Shown piece after piece: positions 35,903 to 45,025 of a DNA stretch of 64,000 nt. The position numbers and the translations under genes were made by a program. Source of the stretch: GCA-002708315 sp964460905 (GTDB taxonomy: Bacteria; Bacteroidota; Bacteroidia; Bacteroidales; F082); assembly GCA_964460905.1 (NCBI GenBank), contig CAYWRM010000002.1:62001-126000 (forward strand), given 5' to 3'. The notes below the pieces were generated by a model that saw nothing but the letters and a program-made list of their open reading frames with translations, was not told where the DNA came from and did not search any database. The stretch's first letter is position 1, and each line of letters opens with the position of its first letter.

Positions 35903-36949
35903 CTAAGCCATTTTGAGAGTAAACGAAAAGGTAGTTCCTTCACCAATATTACTTCTAACGCTAATGGTTTGGCGATGAGCTTCAATAATGTGTTTTACAA
36001 TTGCAAGACCAAGCCCGGTTCCTCCTTTGTCACGTGACCGGCTTTGTTCAGTACGGTAGAATCGTTCAAAAACCCTTTTGATATTTTCCTCTGGAATCCC
36101 GATGCCATTATCCTGAACCTCAACGAGGTAATTATCATGAAAATTGTAAAAAGAAACCCTGATAGTGCCATTCTCAAGATTACCATATTTTATTGCATTG
36201 TCAATTAAATTGATTAGTACCTGGTGTATTCTTTTCTTATCAGCCTTAACCCATATAGATTTTGACGGAGTTGTACTAATTGAAATCGTAGTATTATTTT
36301 TGGAAGCTTTGTCCTCCATAAAATCAACTACATCTTTTGTTAACTCAAGAAGATTGAAATTTTCCATATTTAACTGAAGATCACTCGATTCAAGTTTGCC
36401 AATTTCTTCGAGGTCTTCAACCAGGGCAATCATTCTATCTATACTTTTTACCGATTTTTTTAAAAACTTTTCATTTATTGTTTCATCATTCATTCCACCT
36501 TCGAGCAAAGTATGAACATATCCCTGAATATTGAAAATTGGAGTTTTAAGCTCATGCGAGATATTTCCTAGAAATTCCCGTCTGTAAGCAGCCATCTCTT
36601 TTAACTCATCAATTTCCTTCTTTTTTTCTTCACTCCACCTCATAACCACCTGGTTAACTATTTCAAGCACATCACTTTTTCTGTTATTTTGTGAAGAGTC
36701 TTTATTATCAGGTCTTAAGCGGCCAATTGTTTTATAAATTATTTTAATCTTTTCGTTAAAAAATCTGTTTAAACTAAAATTAATGAAAGCATAGGAAGAA
36801 ACAAAAACTATTGTAATAAAAACTAGTATTGGAATTAATTCAAAAGTATTGTTAATAATTCCAATAATTAAAAAAGTAGTACCAGAAACAAGAGTAATTA
36901 TTAAGGCATTTAGCAGGGCAATATTTATAGAGGAGTTTATTTTCATCAT
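35903..36949 (-). CDS. Sensor histidine kinase, PhoR-like
   Basis: 348 residues. Two membrane helices (about 8-30 and 38-60) with almost no periplasmic loop suggest sensing in or at the membrane. The phospho-accepting H132 is in FLGNISHELKTP; the ATPase domain shows NLIDNAIKYG (N box), DNGIGIPEEN (G1), FYRTEQSRSRDKGGTGLGLAI (G2). There is no HAMP or PAS domain. Its ATG overlaps the stop of the response regulator by 4 bp, so the pair is one unit. The signal is unknown. Confidence 0.9.
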   Translation of the reverse strand: MMKINSSINIALLNALIITLVSGTTFLIIGIINNTFELIPILVFITIVFVSSYAFINFSLNRFFNEKIKIIYKTIGRLRPDNKDSSQNNRKSDVLEIVNQVVMRWSEEKKKEIDELKEMAAYRREFLGNISHELKTPIFNIQGYVHTLLEGGMNDETINEKFLKKSVKSIDRMIALVEDLEEIGKLESSDLQLNMENFNLLELTKDVVDFMEDKASKNNTTISISTTPSKSIWVKADKKRIHQVLINLIDNAIKYGNLENGTIRVSFYNFHDNYLVEVQDNGIGIPEENIKRVFERFYRTEQSRSRDKGGTGLGLAIVKHIIEAHRQTISVRSNIGEGTTFSFTLKMA

Positions 36950-37632
36950 CTATTAAACTTATAACCAACACCTTTTACTGTTTTGATATATTCCATTCCA
37001 ATTTTTTCCCGGATTCTTCTAATATGGACATCAATTGTACGATCGCCAACAATAACATCATTGCCCCAAACCTTATTAAATATTTCATCCCTTGAAAATA
37101 CTTTATCAGGTGCTGAAGCTAGCAGATAAACCATTTTAAACTCTTTGTTGGGTAAGATAATATCTTTCTCATCTTTAATAATTACAAATTTCTCCTGGTT
37201 AATAATAAGGTTGTTAACTTCTAGCACCTCTTGTTTTTTTGGCTTCTTCGATACATGCCTACGTAATAATGCCGATAATCTACTAATTAATACATTTGGT
37301 TTTATTGGCTTTGTAACATAATCGTCAGCACCTGCATTAAACCCGGCAATTTGTGAATAATCCTCGGCACGGGCAGTTAGAAAAACAATAATGGTTTCAT
37401 TTAATTCATCCACTTTTCTAATTTCCTGAACAGCATTTATACCATCCATTTCAGGCATCATTACATCCATGAGTATCAAATTAGGCCTGTGTTTTTTAGC
37501 TTTTTCAATTGCCTTTAACCCATTATTTGCTGAAATTACCCTGTACCCTTCCTTTTTTAAATTATAACTTAAAAACTCTACAATGTCTTCTTCGTCATCA
37601 ACAAGTAGAATACTGAACTTACTATTATCCAT
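36946..37632 (-). CDS. OmpR/PhoB-family response regulator
   Basis: 228 residues from the ATG at 37632 (MDNSKFSILL), preferred over a longer frame to 37758 that would run into uvrC. The receiver domain has the acidic pair D12-D13, phosphorylated D56 (LILMDVMMPEMDG), T in FLTARA and K in YVTKPIKP. A winged-helix DNA-binding domain (about 130-228, DRTIDVHIRRIREKIG and VKGVGYKFN) follows. It is translationally coupled to the histidine kinase. Confidence 0.92.
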   Translation of the reverse strand: MDNSKFSILLVDDEEDIVEFLSYNLKKEGYRVISANNGLKAIEKAKKHRPNLILMDVMMPEMDGINAVQEIRKVDELNETIIVFLTARAEDYSQIAGFNAGADDYVTKPIKPNVLISRLSALLRRHVSKKPKKQEVLEVNNLIINQEKFVIIKDEKDIILPNKEFKMVYLLASAPDKVFSRDEIFNKVWGNDVIVGDRTIDVHIRRIREKIGMEYIKTVKGVGYKFNR

Positions 37633-37722
37633 TTTATTAGATATAATTTTTATGAGGCTAATGTAGTAAAATAAAAACCAGTAGTTAATAATGAATATTA
37701 ATTTTAAGTTAATAATTAGGGC

Positions 37723-37730
37723 TAAATTTG
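37723..37730 (+). promoter_or_regulatory. Predicted -7 box for uvrC (TAAATTTG)
   Basis: TAAATTTG matches TAnnTTTG and lies 16 bases before the TTG start. Transcription would begin near 37736, leaving a leader of about 10 bases. It supports a TTG start and a near-leaderless message. Confidence 0.5.
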
Positions 37731-37746
37731 CATCAAACACAATTTT

Positions 37747-39561
37747 TTGAATCAACAAATTAAAAATAGTAGTCTTGAAAATTTAATAATAACACTTCCG
37801 GGCAAACCGGGGGTTTATCAGTATTTTGATAAAGATGATCGAATATTGTATGTTGGAAAAGCGAAAAACATAAAGAAAAGAGTAGCGAGTTATTTTACAA
37901 AAACACATCAAATTGGTAAGGTTAGAGTACTTGTTAAAAAAATATCTGACATAAAGGTTATTGTAACTGAAACAGAATTAGATGCTCTCTTACTTGAGAA
38001 CAATCTGATAAAAAAATATCAACCCCGCTATAATATCCAGCTAAAAGATGACAAAACCTTTCCATGGCTCTGCCTGAAAAATGAACCTTTCCCCCGCCTT
38101 TTTTCTACCAGAAATATAATACGAGACGGTTCTGATTATTTTGGACCCTATGCATCAGTTAAAATGATGCGTACAATTAAGGATATTGTAAAGCAATTAT
38201 ATAAACTGCGTACATGCTCATTAAATTTATCTTCATCAAATGTAAAAAAGGGGAAATACAAAGTATGTCTTGAATATCATATTGGTAATTGTAAAGCCCC
38301 CTGTGTGGGTAAACAAAGTGAAGAAGATTATGATGAAACAATTAGGCAGATTAAGTCTATTATAAAAGGGAATATTGGGAGTGTAATTGCTGAATTAACA
38401 CAAATCATGATAGCAAAAGCTGATAAACTGGAGTTTGAACAGGCGCAGGTTGTAAAAGATAAAATCGACATTCTGGAAAAATATAAGAGTAAATCTACTA
38501 TTGTTAATCCACGAATTAACAATGTTGATGTATTGTCGATGGTAGTTGGAGAAGGTAATTCATATATTAATTATCTAAAAATAGTTAGTGGTGCAATTGT
38601 TCAAGCACATACAATTGAAGTAAAGAGGAAGCTTGATGAAACAGATGCTGAGGTGCTTACGTTTGCCTTGTTGGATTTTCGTCAGCGTTTTGAAAGTGTA
38701 TCAAATGAGATCATACTACCTTTCCCTCTTGAAATAGAAATCCCAGATGTTAAGTTTACAATTCCCCAGCGAGGTGATAAGAAACAATTACTTGAGCTTA
38801 GTGAGAGAAATGCTAAACATACAAAAATTGAGCGACAAAAGCAGAAAGATTTGATTGATCCTGACAGACATAAAAAGAGGATACTTGCACAAATGAAAAA
38901 AGAGCTGCATATGGCTGAACTACCTGTTCAAATTGAGTGTTTTGATAATTCAAATATTCAGGGGGAATATCCTGTGGCGGCTATGGTACAGTTCATAAAT
39001 GTGGTGCCGAATAAAAAAGCATATCGGCATTTTAATATTAAAACAGTTGAAGGACCAAATGATTATGCTTCGATGGAAGAAGTGGTTAAGAGAAGGTATT
39101 CAAGACTAATTGCTGATAATAGTAGTCTGCCACAATTGATTATAGTTGACGGCGGTAAAGGTCAGTTAAGCTCAGCTGTAATAGCTCTGAAATCTGTAGG
39201 GCTCTATGGAAAAATAACTATTATTGGTATCGCCAAAAGACTGGAGGAAATATATTTTCCCAATGATTCAGTCCCTCTTTATCTGGATAAAACTTCAGAA
39301 ACATTAAAAATAATTCAAAGACTAAGGGATGAAGCTCATAGGTTTGGGATTACTCACCATCGTAAAAAACGAGAATTGGGTACAATTAAAACACAACTAA
39401 CCTCTATTGATGGCGTAGGGTTCATAACAGCACAGAAACTACTTCGCAAATTTAAGTCGGTAAAGAAAGTTAAAATTGCAGAAATGGATGAGCTTACAAA
39501 GGTTATTGGAAAATCAAAGGCCACCATTGTATATGATTATTTTCATTCTGAAAAAAATTGA
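37747..39561 (+). CDS. uvrC: UvrC excinuclease subunit
   Basis: 604 residues, normal length. The start is the TTG at 37747, because no in-frame ATG precedes the GIY-YIG domain. GIY-YIG nuclease domain: KPGVYQYFDKDDRILYVGKAKN (about 19-40), making the 3' incision. A four-Cys-like patch (TCSLN...KVCLEYHIGNCKAPCVG) follows, then a UVR motif, the RNase H-like 5' incision domain (ECFDNSNIQG, VDGGKGQLSSA) and a C-terminal helix-hairpin-helix (LTSIDGVGFITAQKLLRKF). It acts in nucleotide excision repair with UvrA/UvrB. Monocistronic. Confidence 0.96.
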   Translation: MNQQIKNSSLENLIITLPGKPGVYQYFDKDDRILYVGKAKNIKKRVASYFTKTHQIGKVRVLVKKISDIKVIVTETELDALLLENNLIKKYQPRYNIQLKDDKTFPWLCLKNEPFPRLFSTRNIIRDGSDYFGPYASVKMMRTIKDIVKQLYKLRTCSLNLSSSNVKKGKYKVCLEYHIGNCKAPCVGKQSEEDYDETIRQIKSIIKGNIGSVIAELTQIMIAKADKLEFEQAQVVKDKIDILEKYKSKSTIVNPRINNVDVLSMVVGEGNSYINYLKIVSGAIVQAHTIEVKRKLDETDAEVLTFALLDFRQRFESVSNEIILPFPLEIEIPDVKFTIPQRGDKKQLLELSERNAKHTKIERQKQKDLIDPDRHKKRILAQMKKELHMAELPVQIECFDNSNIQGEYPVAAMVQFINVVPNKKAYRHFNIKTVEGPNDYASMEEVVKRRYSRLIADNSSLPQLIIVDGGKGQLSSAVIALKSVGLYGKITIIGIAKRLEEIYFPNDSVPLYLDKTSETLKIIQRLRDEAHRFGITHHRKKRELGTIKTQLTSIDGVGFITAQKLLRKFKSVKKVKIAEMDELTKVIGKSKATIVYDYFHSEKN

Positions 39562-39685
39562 CCAGTATAAGCGTAACTAATTAATGTGGTAATTGTTTGT
39601 AAAAGTTAGTCAGTTAACAAATATATTTTTTCCTTTGTGTTACCTTAGTGCATTACTTGGTGATACTTCGTGGTTAACATTTTAC

Positions 39686-39726
39686 CACAAAGACGCTCAA
39701 AGTACATCACAAAGGCGCTCGAAGTA
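39686..39726. repeat. Two degenerate 19-bp direct repeats
   Basis: CACAAAGACGCTCAAAGTA (39686-39704) and CACAAAGGCGCTCGAAGTA (39708-39726) differ at two positions and are spaced 22 bp apart. They follow a GTGGTTAA...TTACCAC hairpin (39671-39688). The block resembles common Bacteroidetes intergenic repeats (ACCACAAAG...), probably a decayed repeat unit. Confidence 0.5.
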
Positions 39727-39814
39727 TAATATGTTATTATTTGTAAAAACATTACAATTATTATATATTTTTTAATTTTACACTGATTAGTAACGCATAA
39801 GTTAATGTGTATAA

Positions 39815-39930
39815 ACGAAAAGCCCTGTCCAGGCGGACAGGGTCTTTTCACATATTAACCTAAAAACCCTCTAGTTCGAGGGATAACCCAAAAAATTAAC
39901 CTGCTAAAGTTAATAGTTCTATGAAGAACT
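39815..39930 (-). ncRNA. Candidate structured small RNA (6S-like outline)
   Basis: On the minus strand a -7 box TATATTTG (39942-39935) is followed at the predicted start by AGTTCT-TCAT-AGAACT (39930-39915). Next comes a possible stem ATTAAC...GTTAAT, a terminal hairpin CCCTC-GAACTA-GAGGG (39882-39867) and an intrinsic terminator. ATTAACTT (from 39915) can instead pair with AGGTTAAT (39860-39853), giving a closing stem, a large bubble and a terminal hairpin, the outline of 6S RNA. Length (about 115 nt) suits the 6S-Flavo type known in Bacteroidetes. I could not compare sequences, so identity is open. Confidence 0.45.
39818..39848 (-). terminator. Intrinsic terminator of the ncRNA candidate
   Basis: On the minus strand AAAAG-A-CCCTGTCC (39848-39835) pairs with GGACAGGG-CTTTT (39830-39818), a 13-bp stem with one bulged A and a 4-base loop. 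The T-rich tail CTTTTCGTTT follows. It is well separated from uvrC and no minus-strand gene is just upstream except the RNA candidate. Confidence 0.65.
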
Positions 39931-39934
39931 GTTG

Positions 39935-39942
39935 CAAATATA
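39935..39942 (-). promoter_or_regulatory. Predicted -7 box of the ncRNA candidate (TATATTTG)
   Basis: On the minus strand TATATTTG matches TAnnTTTG, and the hairpin AGTTCTTCATAGAACT begins 5 bases downstream at the expected transcription start. No convincing -33 TTG at 19-21 bases upstream, so promoter strength is uncertain. Confidence 0.4.
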
Positions 39943-40044
39943 ACACAAATAATACAGATTGCTTCTATAATAGCCACTTTTTTTGCAAAAAACTGATAAA
40001 AAATTTATAAAATACTGTTAACAAATAACATGCAAAACAAGGAG

Positions 40045-40782
40045 TTATTCAAAACTTTTCTCTCGAAGAGAGAAGTTTTTCCCAAGGTATACTTTTCTCA
40101 CATGTTCATCTTCTGCAAGGTCTTTTGCTGAACCGGATTTTAATATTGAACCTTCAAAAAGCAAGTAAGCTCTATCAACAATAGTAAGTGTTTCATGTAC
40201 ATTATGATCGGTAATTAGAATACCAATATTTTTCTGTTTAAGTTTCGAAACAATAGATTGTATATCTTCAACAGCTATCGGGTCAACTCCTGCAAATGGT
40301 TCATCGAGGAGAATAAATTTTGGGTCAACAGCAAGAGCTCTGGCAATCTCAGTTCTCCTCCTTTCTCCTCCGGAAAGTTGTATTCCTTTACTTTTGCGGA
40401 TATTCTGCAAACCAAATTCTTCAAGCAGAGATTCTAGCCTTTCGGATTGCTGAGCCTTTGTGAGGTCAGTAAATTCCATAACTGCCTTAAGGTTGTCTTC
40501 TATACTTAAGTGCCGAAAAACAGAAGCTTCCTGTGCAAGATACCCAATGCCACGTTGTGCACGCTTGTACATTGGCTCATTAGTAATCTCTGTGTCATCA
40601 AGAAATACTTGCCCTGAAAAAGGTTTTATTAAACCAACAATCATATAAAAATTTGTTGTTTTGCCAGCTCCGTTGGGACCAAGCAAACCTACAATCTCCC
40701 CTCTATTTACTTCCATAGATACACGATTTACAACCGTGCGATGTTTATATTTTTTAACAAGTTCTCTAGTCCAAAGTTTCAT
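40045..40782 (-). CDS. lptB: LPS export ABC transporter ATPase LptB
   Basis: 245 residues, ABC ATPase. Walker A GPNGAGKTT (K41), Q-loop in GYLAQEASVF, signature LSGGERRRTEIARA, Walker B FILLDEPFAGVDP and H-loop TDHNVHET are all present. GIGYLAQEASVFRHLS and DEPFAGVDPIAV are specific for LptB. It powers LPS extraction by LptFG from the inner membrane. It follows kdsD (12 bp apart), the enzyme for the Kdo precursor of LPS, in the order common in Gram-negatives. Confidence 0.96.
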   Translation of the reverse strand: MKLWTRELVKKYKHRTVVNRVSMEVNRGEIVGLLGPNGAGKTTNFYMIVGLIKPFSGQVFLDDTEITNEPMYKRAQRGIGYLAQEASVFRHLSIEDNLKAVMEFTDLTKAQQSERLESLLEEFGLQNIRKSKGIQLSGGERRRTEIARALAVDPKFILLDEPFAGVDPIAVEDIQSIVSKLKQKNIGILITDHNVHETLTIVDRAYLLFEGSILKSGSAKDLAEDEHVRKVYLGKNFSLREKSFE

Positions 40783-40794
40783 GTTCGTTGAATA

Positions 40795-41760
40795 TTAAAA
40801 AATTCCTTCCTTTAATATATCATGTAAATGAATTACACCAATATAATTGCCATTATCGGTAACAGGTAGCTGTGTAATGTTATTCTCACGCATTAATGAG
40901 AGGGCATTAACTACCAATTCTTCACTTTCAATTGTTAGTGGATTACTAGTCATAATATCCTTGGCAACCAGATTATTGAAATCATTATATTTTTCAATCA
41001 TCCTTCTTAAATCACCATCAGTAACTACACCAATTAATCTGCCATCATCAAGAACTGCCGTTGCGCCAAGGCGTTTAGATGATATTTCAATAATAACTTT
41101 TGATATTGATTCGTCAGCACTTACAATTGGTACTTCGTTGTTTGAGGCAAGGTCTATCACTCGCATATACATGCGTTTACCTAACGATCCTCCAGGATGA
41201 AATTTAGCAAAATCCTTCGCTGAAAAATCTTTTAACTTTAGCAAACTTACAGCAAGTGCATCACCTATTACAAGTTGTGCAGTTGTACTTGTTGTTGGAG
41301 CAAGATTGTTTGGACATGCTTCTTTTTCAACTGCAGCATCCAATATAAAATCTGCCTGATTAGCAAGAAAAGACTTTGTATTTCCAACCAATGCTATTAT
41401 TTTATTTTTTCGAGCTTTAAGTAGTGGGATTAGTACTTTAATCTCAGGTGTTTCACCACTTTTTGAAATGGCAATCAATATATCATCCTTTGTTACAATA
41501 CCCAAATCGCCATGAATAGCATCTGCTGCATGCATAAAAATTGAAGGTGTTCCTGTTGAGTTAAATGTGGCAACAATTTTTTGAGCAATATTTGCACTTT
41601 TTCCAATTCCGGTTACAATAACTCTTCCTTTCGATTCAAAAATTAGTTTAACAGAACTTATAAAATCATTATTAACGGATTTCTGTAGATTTTTTATAGC
41701 TAAATATTCATCATTAATGACTGATATAGCTGTTTTTCGTATTTTATCGTTGATATTCAA
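40795..41760 (-). CDS. kdsD: Arabinose-5-phosphate isomerase (KpsF/GutQ/KdsD family)
   Basis: 321 residues. SIS sugar isomerase domain (about 35-170: VTGIGKSANIAQKIVATFNSTG, HGDLGIV, ISKSGETPE) followed by two CBS domains (about 205-265 and 270-321). It converts ribulose-5-phosphate to arabinose-5-phosphate, the first step of Kdo synthesis. CBS domains may sense nucleotides. The pair with lptB 12 bp downstream couples LPS core synthesis and export. Confidence 0.95.
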   Translation of the reverse strand: MNINDKIRKTAISVINDEYLAIKNLQKSVNNDFISSVKLIFESKGRVIVTGIGKSANIAQKIVATFNSTGTPSIFMHAADAIHGDLGIVTKDDILIAISKSGETPEIKVLIPLLKARKNKIIALVGNTKSFLANQADFILDAAVEKEACPNNLAPTTSTTAQLVIGDALAVSLLKLKDFSAKDFAKFHPGGSLGKRMYMRVIDLASNNEVPIVSADESISKVIIEISSKRLGATAVLDDGRLIGVVTDGDLRRMIEKYNDFNNLVAKDIMTSNPLTIESEELVVNALSLMRENNITQLPVTDNGNYIGVIHLHDILKEGIF

Positions 41761-41803
41761 TTATTTTTTTATTAAAACTTGTAAAATCAAAATTTATTAT
41801 TAT

Positions 41804-41811
41804 TATATTTG
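41804..41811 (+). promoter_or_regulatory. Predicted promoter -7 box for recQ (TATATTTG)
   Basis: TATATTTG matches TAnnTTTG. A TTG at 41779-41781 lies 22 bases upstream, near the spacing of the -33 element. The start would be near 41817, leaving a leader of about 100 bases before the recQ ATG. Confidence 0.45.
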
Positions 41812-41916
41812 TTCTTATACTTTAATGGAGTATAAAATAAATTTCTGGTTGAACATTATTTAAGAATGTAACTAATAAGTAATTTATGACAAAGATATGT
41901 TTTATCTAACTAATTA

Positions 41917-44121
41917 ATGAAAACCAATAACGATAATTACGAGACACGGAAAATATTAAAAACATTTTTTGGCTTTTCAAGCTTTAAAGGAGAGCAAGAA
42001 GAGATTATCCAGGAAGTTATGGATAATAAAGATACATTTGTTGTAATGCCAACAGGTGGGGGCAAATCACTCTGTTATCAATTGCCTGCGTTAATAAAGT
42101 CGGGAACAGCAATAGTAGTTTCTCCATTAATAGCATTAATGAAGAATCAAGTTGATATGATCCGTAATTTCGGTACACAATCCGGAATAGCGCATGTTAT
42201 GAATTCCTCTTTATCGAAAGCAGAGATTACTGAAGTAAAGGAGGACCTTAGAAAGGGAAAAACGAAATTACTTTACATGGCTCCCGAATCACTGACAAAA
42301 GCAGATAATGTAGAATTCTTAAAAAGTATTGGTATCTCTTTTTTCGCTATTGATGAGGCCCACTGTATTTCAGAATGGGGTCATGATTTTAGACCTGAAT
42401 ACAGAAAGCTCAGATCTATTATTAATGCAATTAATCCAAAACTTACCACAATAGCTTTAACAGCAACAGCTACTTTAAAAGTGCAAGAGGATATACTTAA
42501 AAATCTTGATATACCCCATGCGAGAGTCATTAAAGCCTCTTTTGATAGAACAAACCTATATTATGAAGTAAGACCAAAGACCAAAAGTGTTATTAAAGAT
42601 GTTATAAAATATATAAAAACACAACCAGCCAAATCAGGTATTGTATACTGTCTTAGTCGAAAAAAAGTTGAAGAAATTGCTGAATCTCTTGTTGTAAATG
42701 GAATTAGGGCACTGCCTTATCATGCCGGGCTTGATGCTGCAACGCGAAGAAACAATCAGGATATGTTCCTTATGGAAGATGTTGATGTTATTGTAGCAAC
42801 AATTGCTTTTGGAATGGGTATTGATAAACCCGATATTCGCTTTGTTATTCATCATGATATACCCAAAAGTATTGAGGGTTATTATCAGGAAACTGGAAGG
42901 GGTGGCCGTGATGGTAGAGAGGGTAACTGCATAACATTTTACAGCTATGATGATATTCAGAAACTTGAAAAATTTATGAAGGACAAACCTGTTGCTGAGC
43001 AGGAAATAGCAAAAGAACTTCTTTTTGAGACTGTTACTTATGCTGAGTCTTCAGTGTGTAGGCATAAACTACTACTGCATTATTTTGGAGAGTCTTATGA
43101 AAAAGAAAGCTGTGGTGCATGCGATAATTGTTTGAACCCTAAAGAAAAATTTGAAGGCAAAGATGATATTCAGTTAGCATTAAAAACTGTTTTGGATCTT
43201 AAGCAACAATTTAAAATTAAAATTATTGGAGAAGTATTGGCAGGTAAGAAAAGCGGTGATGTTAAATCAATTAAACTTGATAAATCATCTGTTTTTGGCC
43301 TAGGTCAACAGCATGATGAGAAATATTGGGTAATGGTTGTGCGGCAGGCACTTATTCAAAGACTTTGTGAAAAAGAAATTGAAAATTATGGCATTATAAA
43401 GTTAACAGAAAAAGGTAAAGACTTTATTGTTAACCCCTATAGCATACTAATTGCTAAAGATCATGATTACGACCATGGAGAAGATGATGACATTATTTTG
43501 AAGGCTGGTGGACAACGACAAAGTGGTGCCGATACTTTATTATTTGCCATGTTAAAAGATCTTAGGAAGCAAATTTCGCGAGACGAAGGCCTTCCTCCAT
43601 TTGTTATTTTTCAAGATCCTTCATTAGAAGATATGACCATCCAATATCCCGTTACTGAAGAGGAACTTAGGCAGATTTCAGGTGTGGGCACTGGAAAAGC
43701 TGCCAAATATGGTGGACCGTTTCTTGAGCTCATTAGTACTTATGTAGAAGAAAACGAAATTACCAGACCTAATGATATGGTTATTAAGTCTGTTGTAAAT
43801 AAATCGGGATTGAAAGTTTATATAATACAAAGTATCGACAGAAAGCTCCCGTTGGATGATATTGCCCATGGTAAAAATCTATCCGTAAGTGAGATGCTAA
43901 ATGAAATAGAGCATATTGTAGCTTCTGGTACTAAACTTGACATTAGTTATTATATTGATGTTAAGGTGGATGAATATCATCAGGAAGAGATATTTGATTA
44001 TTTCTCAGAAGCAGAAACAGACTCGATTCAGGATGCTCTTGATGAATTAGGAGAATCGGAGTTTAGCGAAGAAGAGGTTAGGTTAATGAGAATCAAGTTT
44101 TTATCTGAAATTGGGAATTAA
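41917..44121 (+). CDS. recQ: ATP-dependent DNA helicase RecQ
   Basis: 734 residues. Helicase motifs: Walker A MPTGGGKS (K50), DEAH 146-149 (AIDEAHCISEWGHDFRPEY), FGMGIDKPDIRFVIH and QETGRGGRDG. A zinc-binding subdomain (C-R-H..., CGACDNC), an RQC winged helix and one HRDC domain (ITEEELRQISGVGTGKAA region, about 575-640) follow. A C-terminal HTH-like extension ends at 734. RecQ unwinds DNA 3' to 5' in recombination repair. Its stop is followed 1 bp later by the DUF4296 lipoprotein ATG. Confidence 0.95.
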   Translation: MKTNNDNYETRKILKTFFGFSSFKGEQEEIIQEVMDNKDTFVVMPTGGGKSLCYQLPALIKSGTAIVVSPLIALMKNQVDMIRNFGTQSGIAHVMNSSLSKAEITEVKEDLRKGKTKLLYMAPESLTKADNVEFLKSIGISFFAIDEAHCISEWGHDFRPEYRKLRSIINAINPKLTTIALTATATLKVQEDILKNLDIPHARVIKASFDRTNLYYEVRPKTKSVIKDVIKYIKTQPAKSGIVYCLSRKKVEEIAESLVVNGIRALPYHAGLDAATRRNNQDMFLMEDVDVIVATIAFGMGIDKPDIRFVIHHDIPKSIEGYYQETGRGGRDGREGNCITFYSYDDIQKLEKFMKDKPVAEQEIAKELLFETVTYAESSVCRHKLLLHYFGESYEKESCGACDNCLNPKEKFEGKDDIQLALKTVLDLKQQFKIKIIGEVLAGKKSGDVKSIKLDKSSVFGLGQQHDEKYWVMVVRQALIQRLCEKEIENYGIIKLTEKGKDFIVNPYSILIAKDHDYDHGEDDDIILKAGGQRQSGADTLLFAMLKDLRKQISRDEGLPPFVIFQDPSLEDMTIQYPVTEEELRQISGVGTGKAAKYGGPFLELISTYVEENEITRPNDMVIKSVVNKSGLKVYIIQSIDRKLPLDDIAHGKNLSVSEMLNEIEHIVASGTKLDISYYIDVKVDEYHQEEIFDYFSEAETDSIQDALDELGESEFSEEEVRLMRIKFLSEIGN

Positions 44122-44122
44122 A

Positions 44123-44581
44123 ATGAATAAGCTGGTTTTTGCACTCATCGTTATCTTCTCATTAACTTCATGTTATAATACGAACAACAGTAAACCTGAT
44201 GAACCTGAAATTTTTTTATCAAGATTACAGATGGTGGAAATAATGACTGAGGTTCAATTGATTGAAGCAAGTTTTAACATTAAGAATAATAGAAGTAATG
44301 CAGATGAGTTGAAACCGAAATATTACGAAAAAATCCTTAAGCAATACGGAATTACAATTCAACAATTAAAAGATAATATCGATTACTACAATAATTATCC
44401 TAAAATTATGGAAGAAATTTATGAATCGGTATTGGCTAATTTAAGTAAAATTCAAAGTAAAGTACAATTGGAAATCGAGGAAATCGAGAAAATACGTATT
44501 GCCGATAGTATTGCCAAAATAACAGATAGCCTAAACCTAATAATGAATGATAGTTTAAAGATGACGAATGGAGTAAAATAA
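44123..44581 (+). CDS. DUF4296-type lipoprotein
   Basis: 152 residues from the ATG at 44123, directly after the recQ stop. Lipoprotein signal MNKLVFALIVIFSLTSC (Cys17). The helical body SRLQMVEIMTEVQLIEASF and YEKILKQYGITIQQLKDNIDYY fits DUF4296, a short, entirely helical domain of unknown function in Bacteroidetes. Its C-terminus is charged (IEEIEKIRIADSIAKI). It is presumably on the recQ transcript, with no known functional link. Confidence 0.75.
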   Translation: MNKLVFALIVIFSLTSCYNTNNSKPDEPEIFLSRLQMVEIMTEVQLIEASFNIKNNRSNADELKPKYYEKILKQYGITIQQLKDNIDYYNNYPKIMEEIYESVLANLSKIQSKVQLEIEEIEKIRIADSIAKITDSLNLIMNDSLKMTNGVK

Positions 44582-44596
44582 TTGCAGTTTACAAAG

Positions 44597-44992
44597 CTAT
44601 TTTGTAAAAACCGCTATCCTTGCTTCACTATCAATACCATCATTTAAGTCGAAGTTAAATTCAAGTTTAATACTATTTATGTAATTACCATCTCCACTAA
44701 CTGAATAATCTGCCCCCAGCAATTGATTATCAATAACAACCGAGTTGCCAATTACTAATCCAATAGCAGTCGTTCCCAGATTTGCAAAATTATCTAATAA
44801 AATTTCACTTGAGTTAGAAGGGTTCGTAGTAATTGTAACGTTATAATTTAATTTGGCAGCTTGATCAACTACATTCCATACGCCAACATATTTCTGAAGA
44901 TCATCGGTTTCTTCATCAGTAGTTATAGCACACGATCCGATGAGAAGTATTCCTAACAAAAAGATAAATGATAAAAAATATTTATTTTGCAT
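44597..44992 (-). CDS. Small hypothetical lipoprotein
   Basis: 131 residues. Lipoprotein signal MQNKYFLSFIFLLGILLIGSC (Cys21). The mature part begins with an acidic stretch (TTDEETDDLQ) and VGVWNVVDQ, then a beta-rich lipocalin-like fold (NYNVTITTNPSNSSEILLDN, INSIKLEFNF) as in many Bacteroidetes lipoproteins. No motif indicates function. It is 33 bp downstream of the secreted thioredoxin gene. Confidence 0.65.
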   Translation of the reverse strand: MQNKYFLSFIFLLGILLIGSCAITTDEETDDLQKYVGVWNVVDQAAKLNYNVTITTNPSNSSEILLDNFANLGTTAIGLVIGNSVVIDNQLLGADYSVSGDGNYINSIKLEFNFDLNDGIDSEARIAVFTK

Positions 44993-45025
44993 GTAATAGA
45001 ATTAAAATTAAACTGGCAATTTTCA

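Larger units (their letters stand above)
39562..40044. other. Intergenic region between uvrC and lptB
   Basis: 482 bp without a credible protein gene. It holds a degenerate repeat block (39630-39726) and the structured ncRNA candidate with its terminator on the minus strand (39815-39930). The rest (39943-40044) is AT-rich with no further signal I can name. Confidence 0.6.

Noticed and set aside
37633..37758. Longer response regulator start at 37758
   Set aside because: It would overlap the uvrC start and add 42 hydrophobic residues before a canonical receiver domain; the ATG at 37632 gives a normal N-terminus.
39593..39851. Two about 60-codon frames in the uvrC-lptB gap
   Set aside because: They cross repeats, hairpins and the ncRNA candidate, and have no recognisable product.
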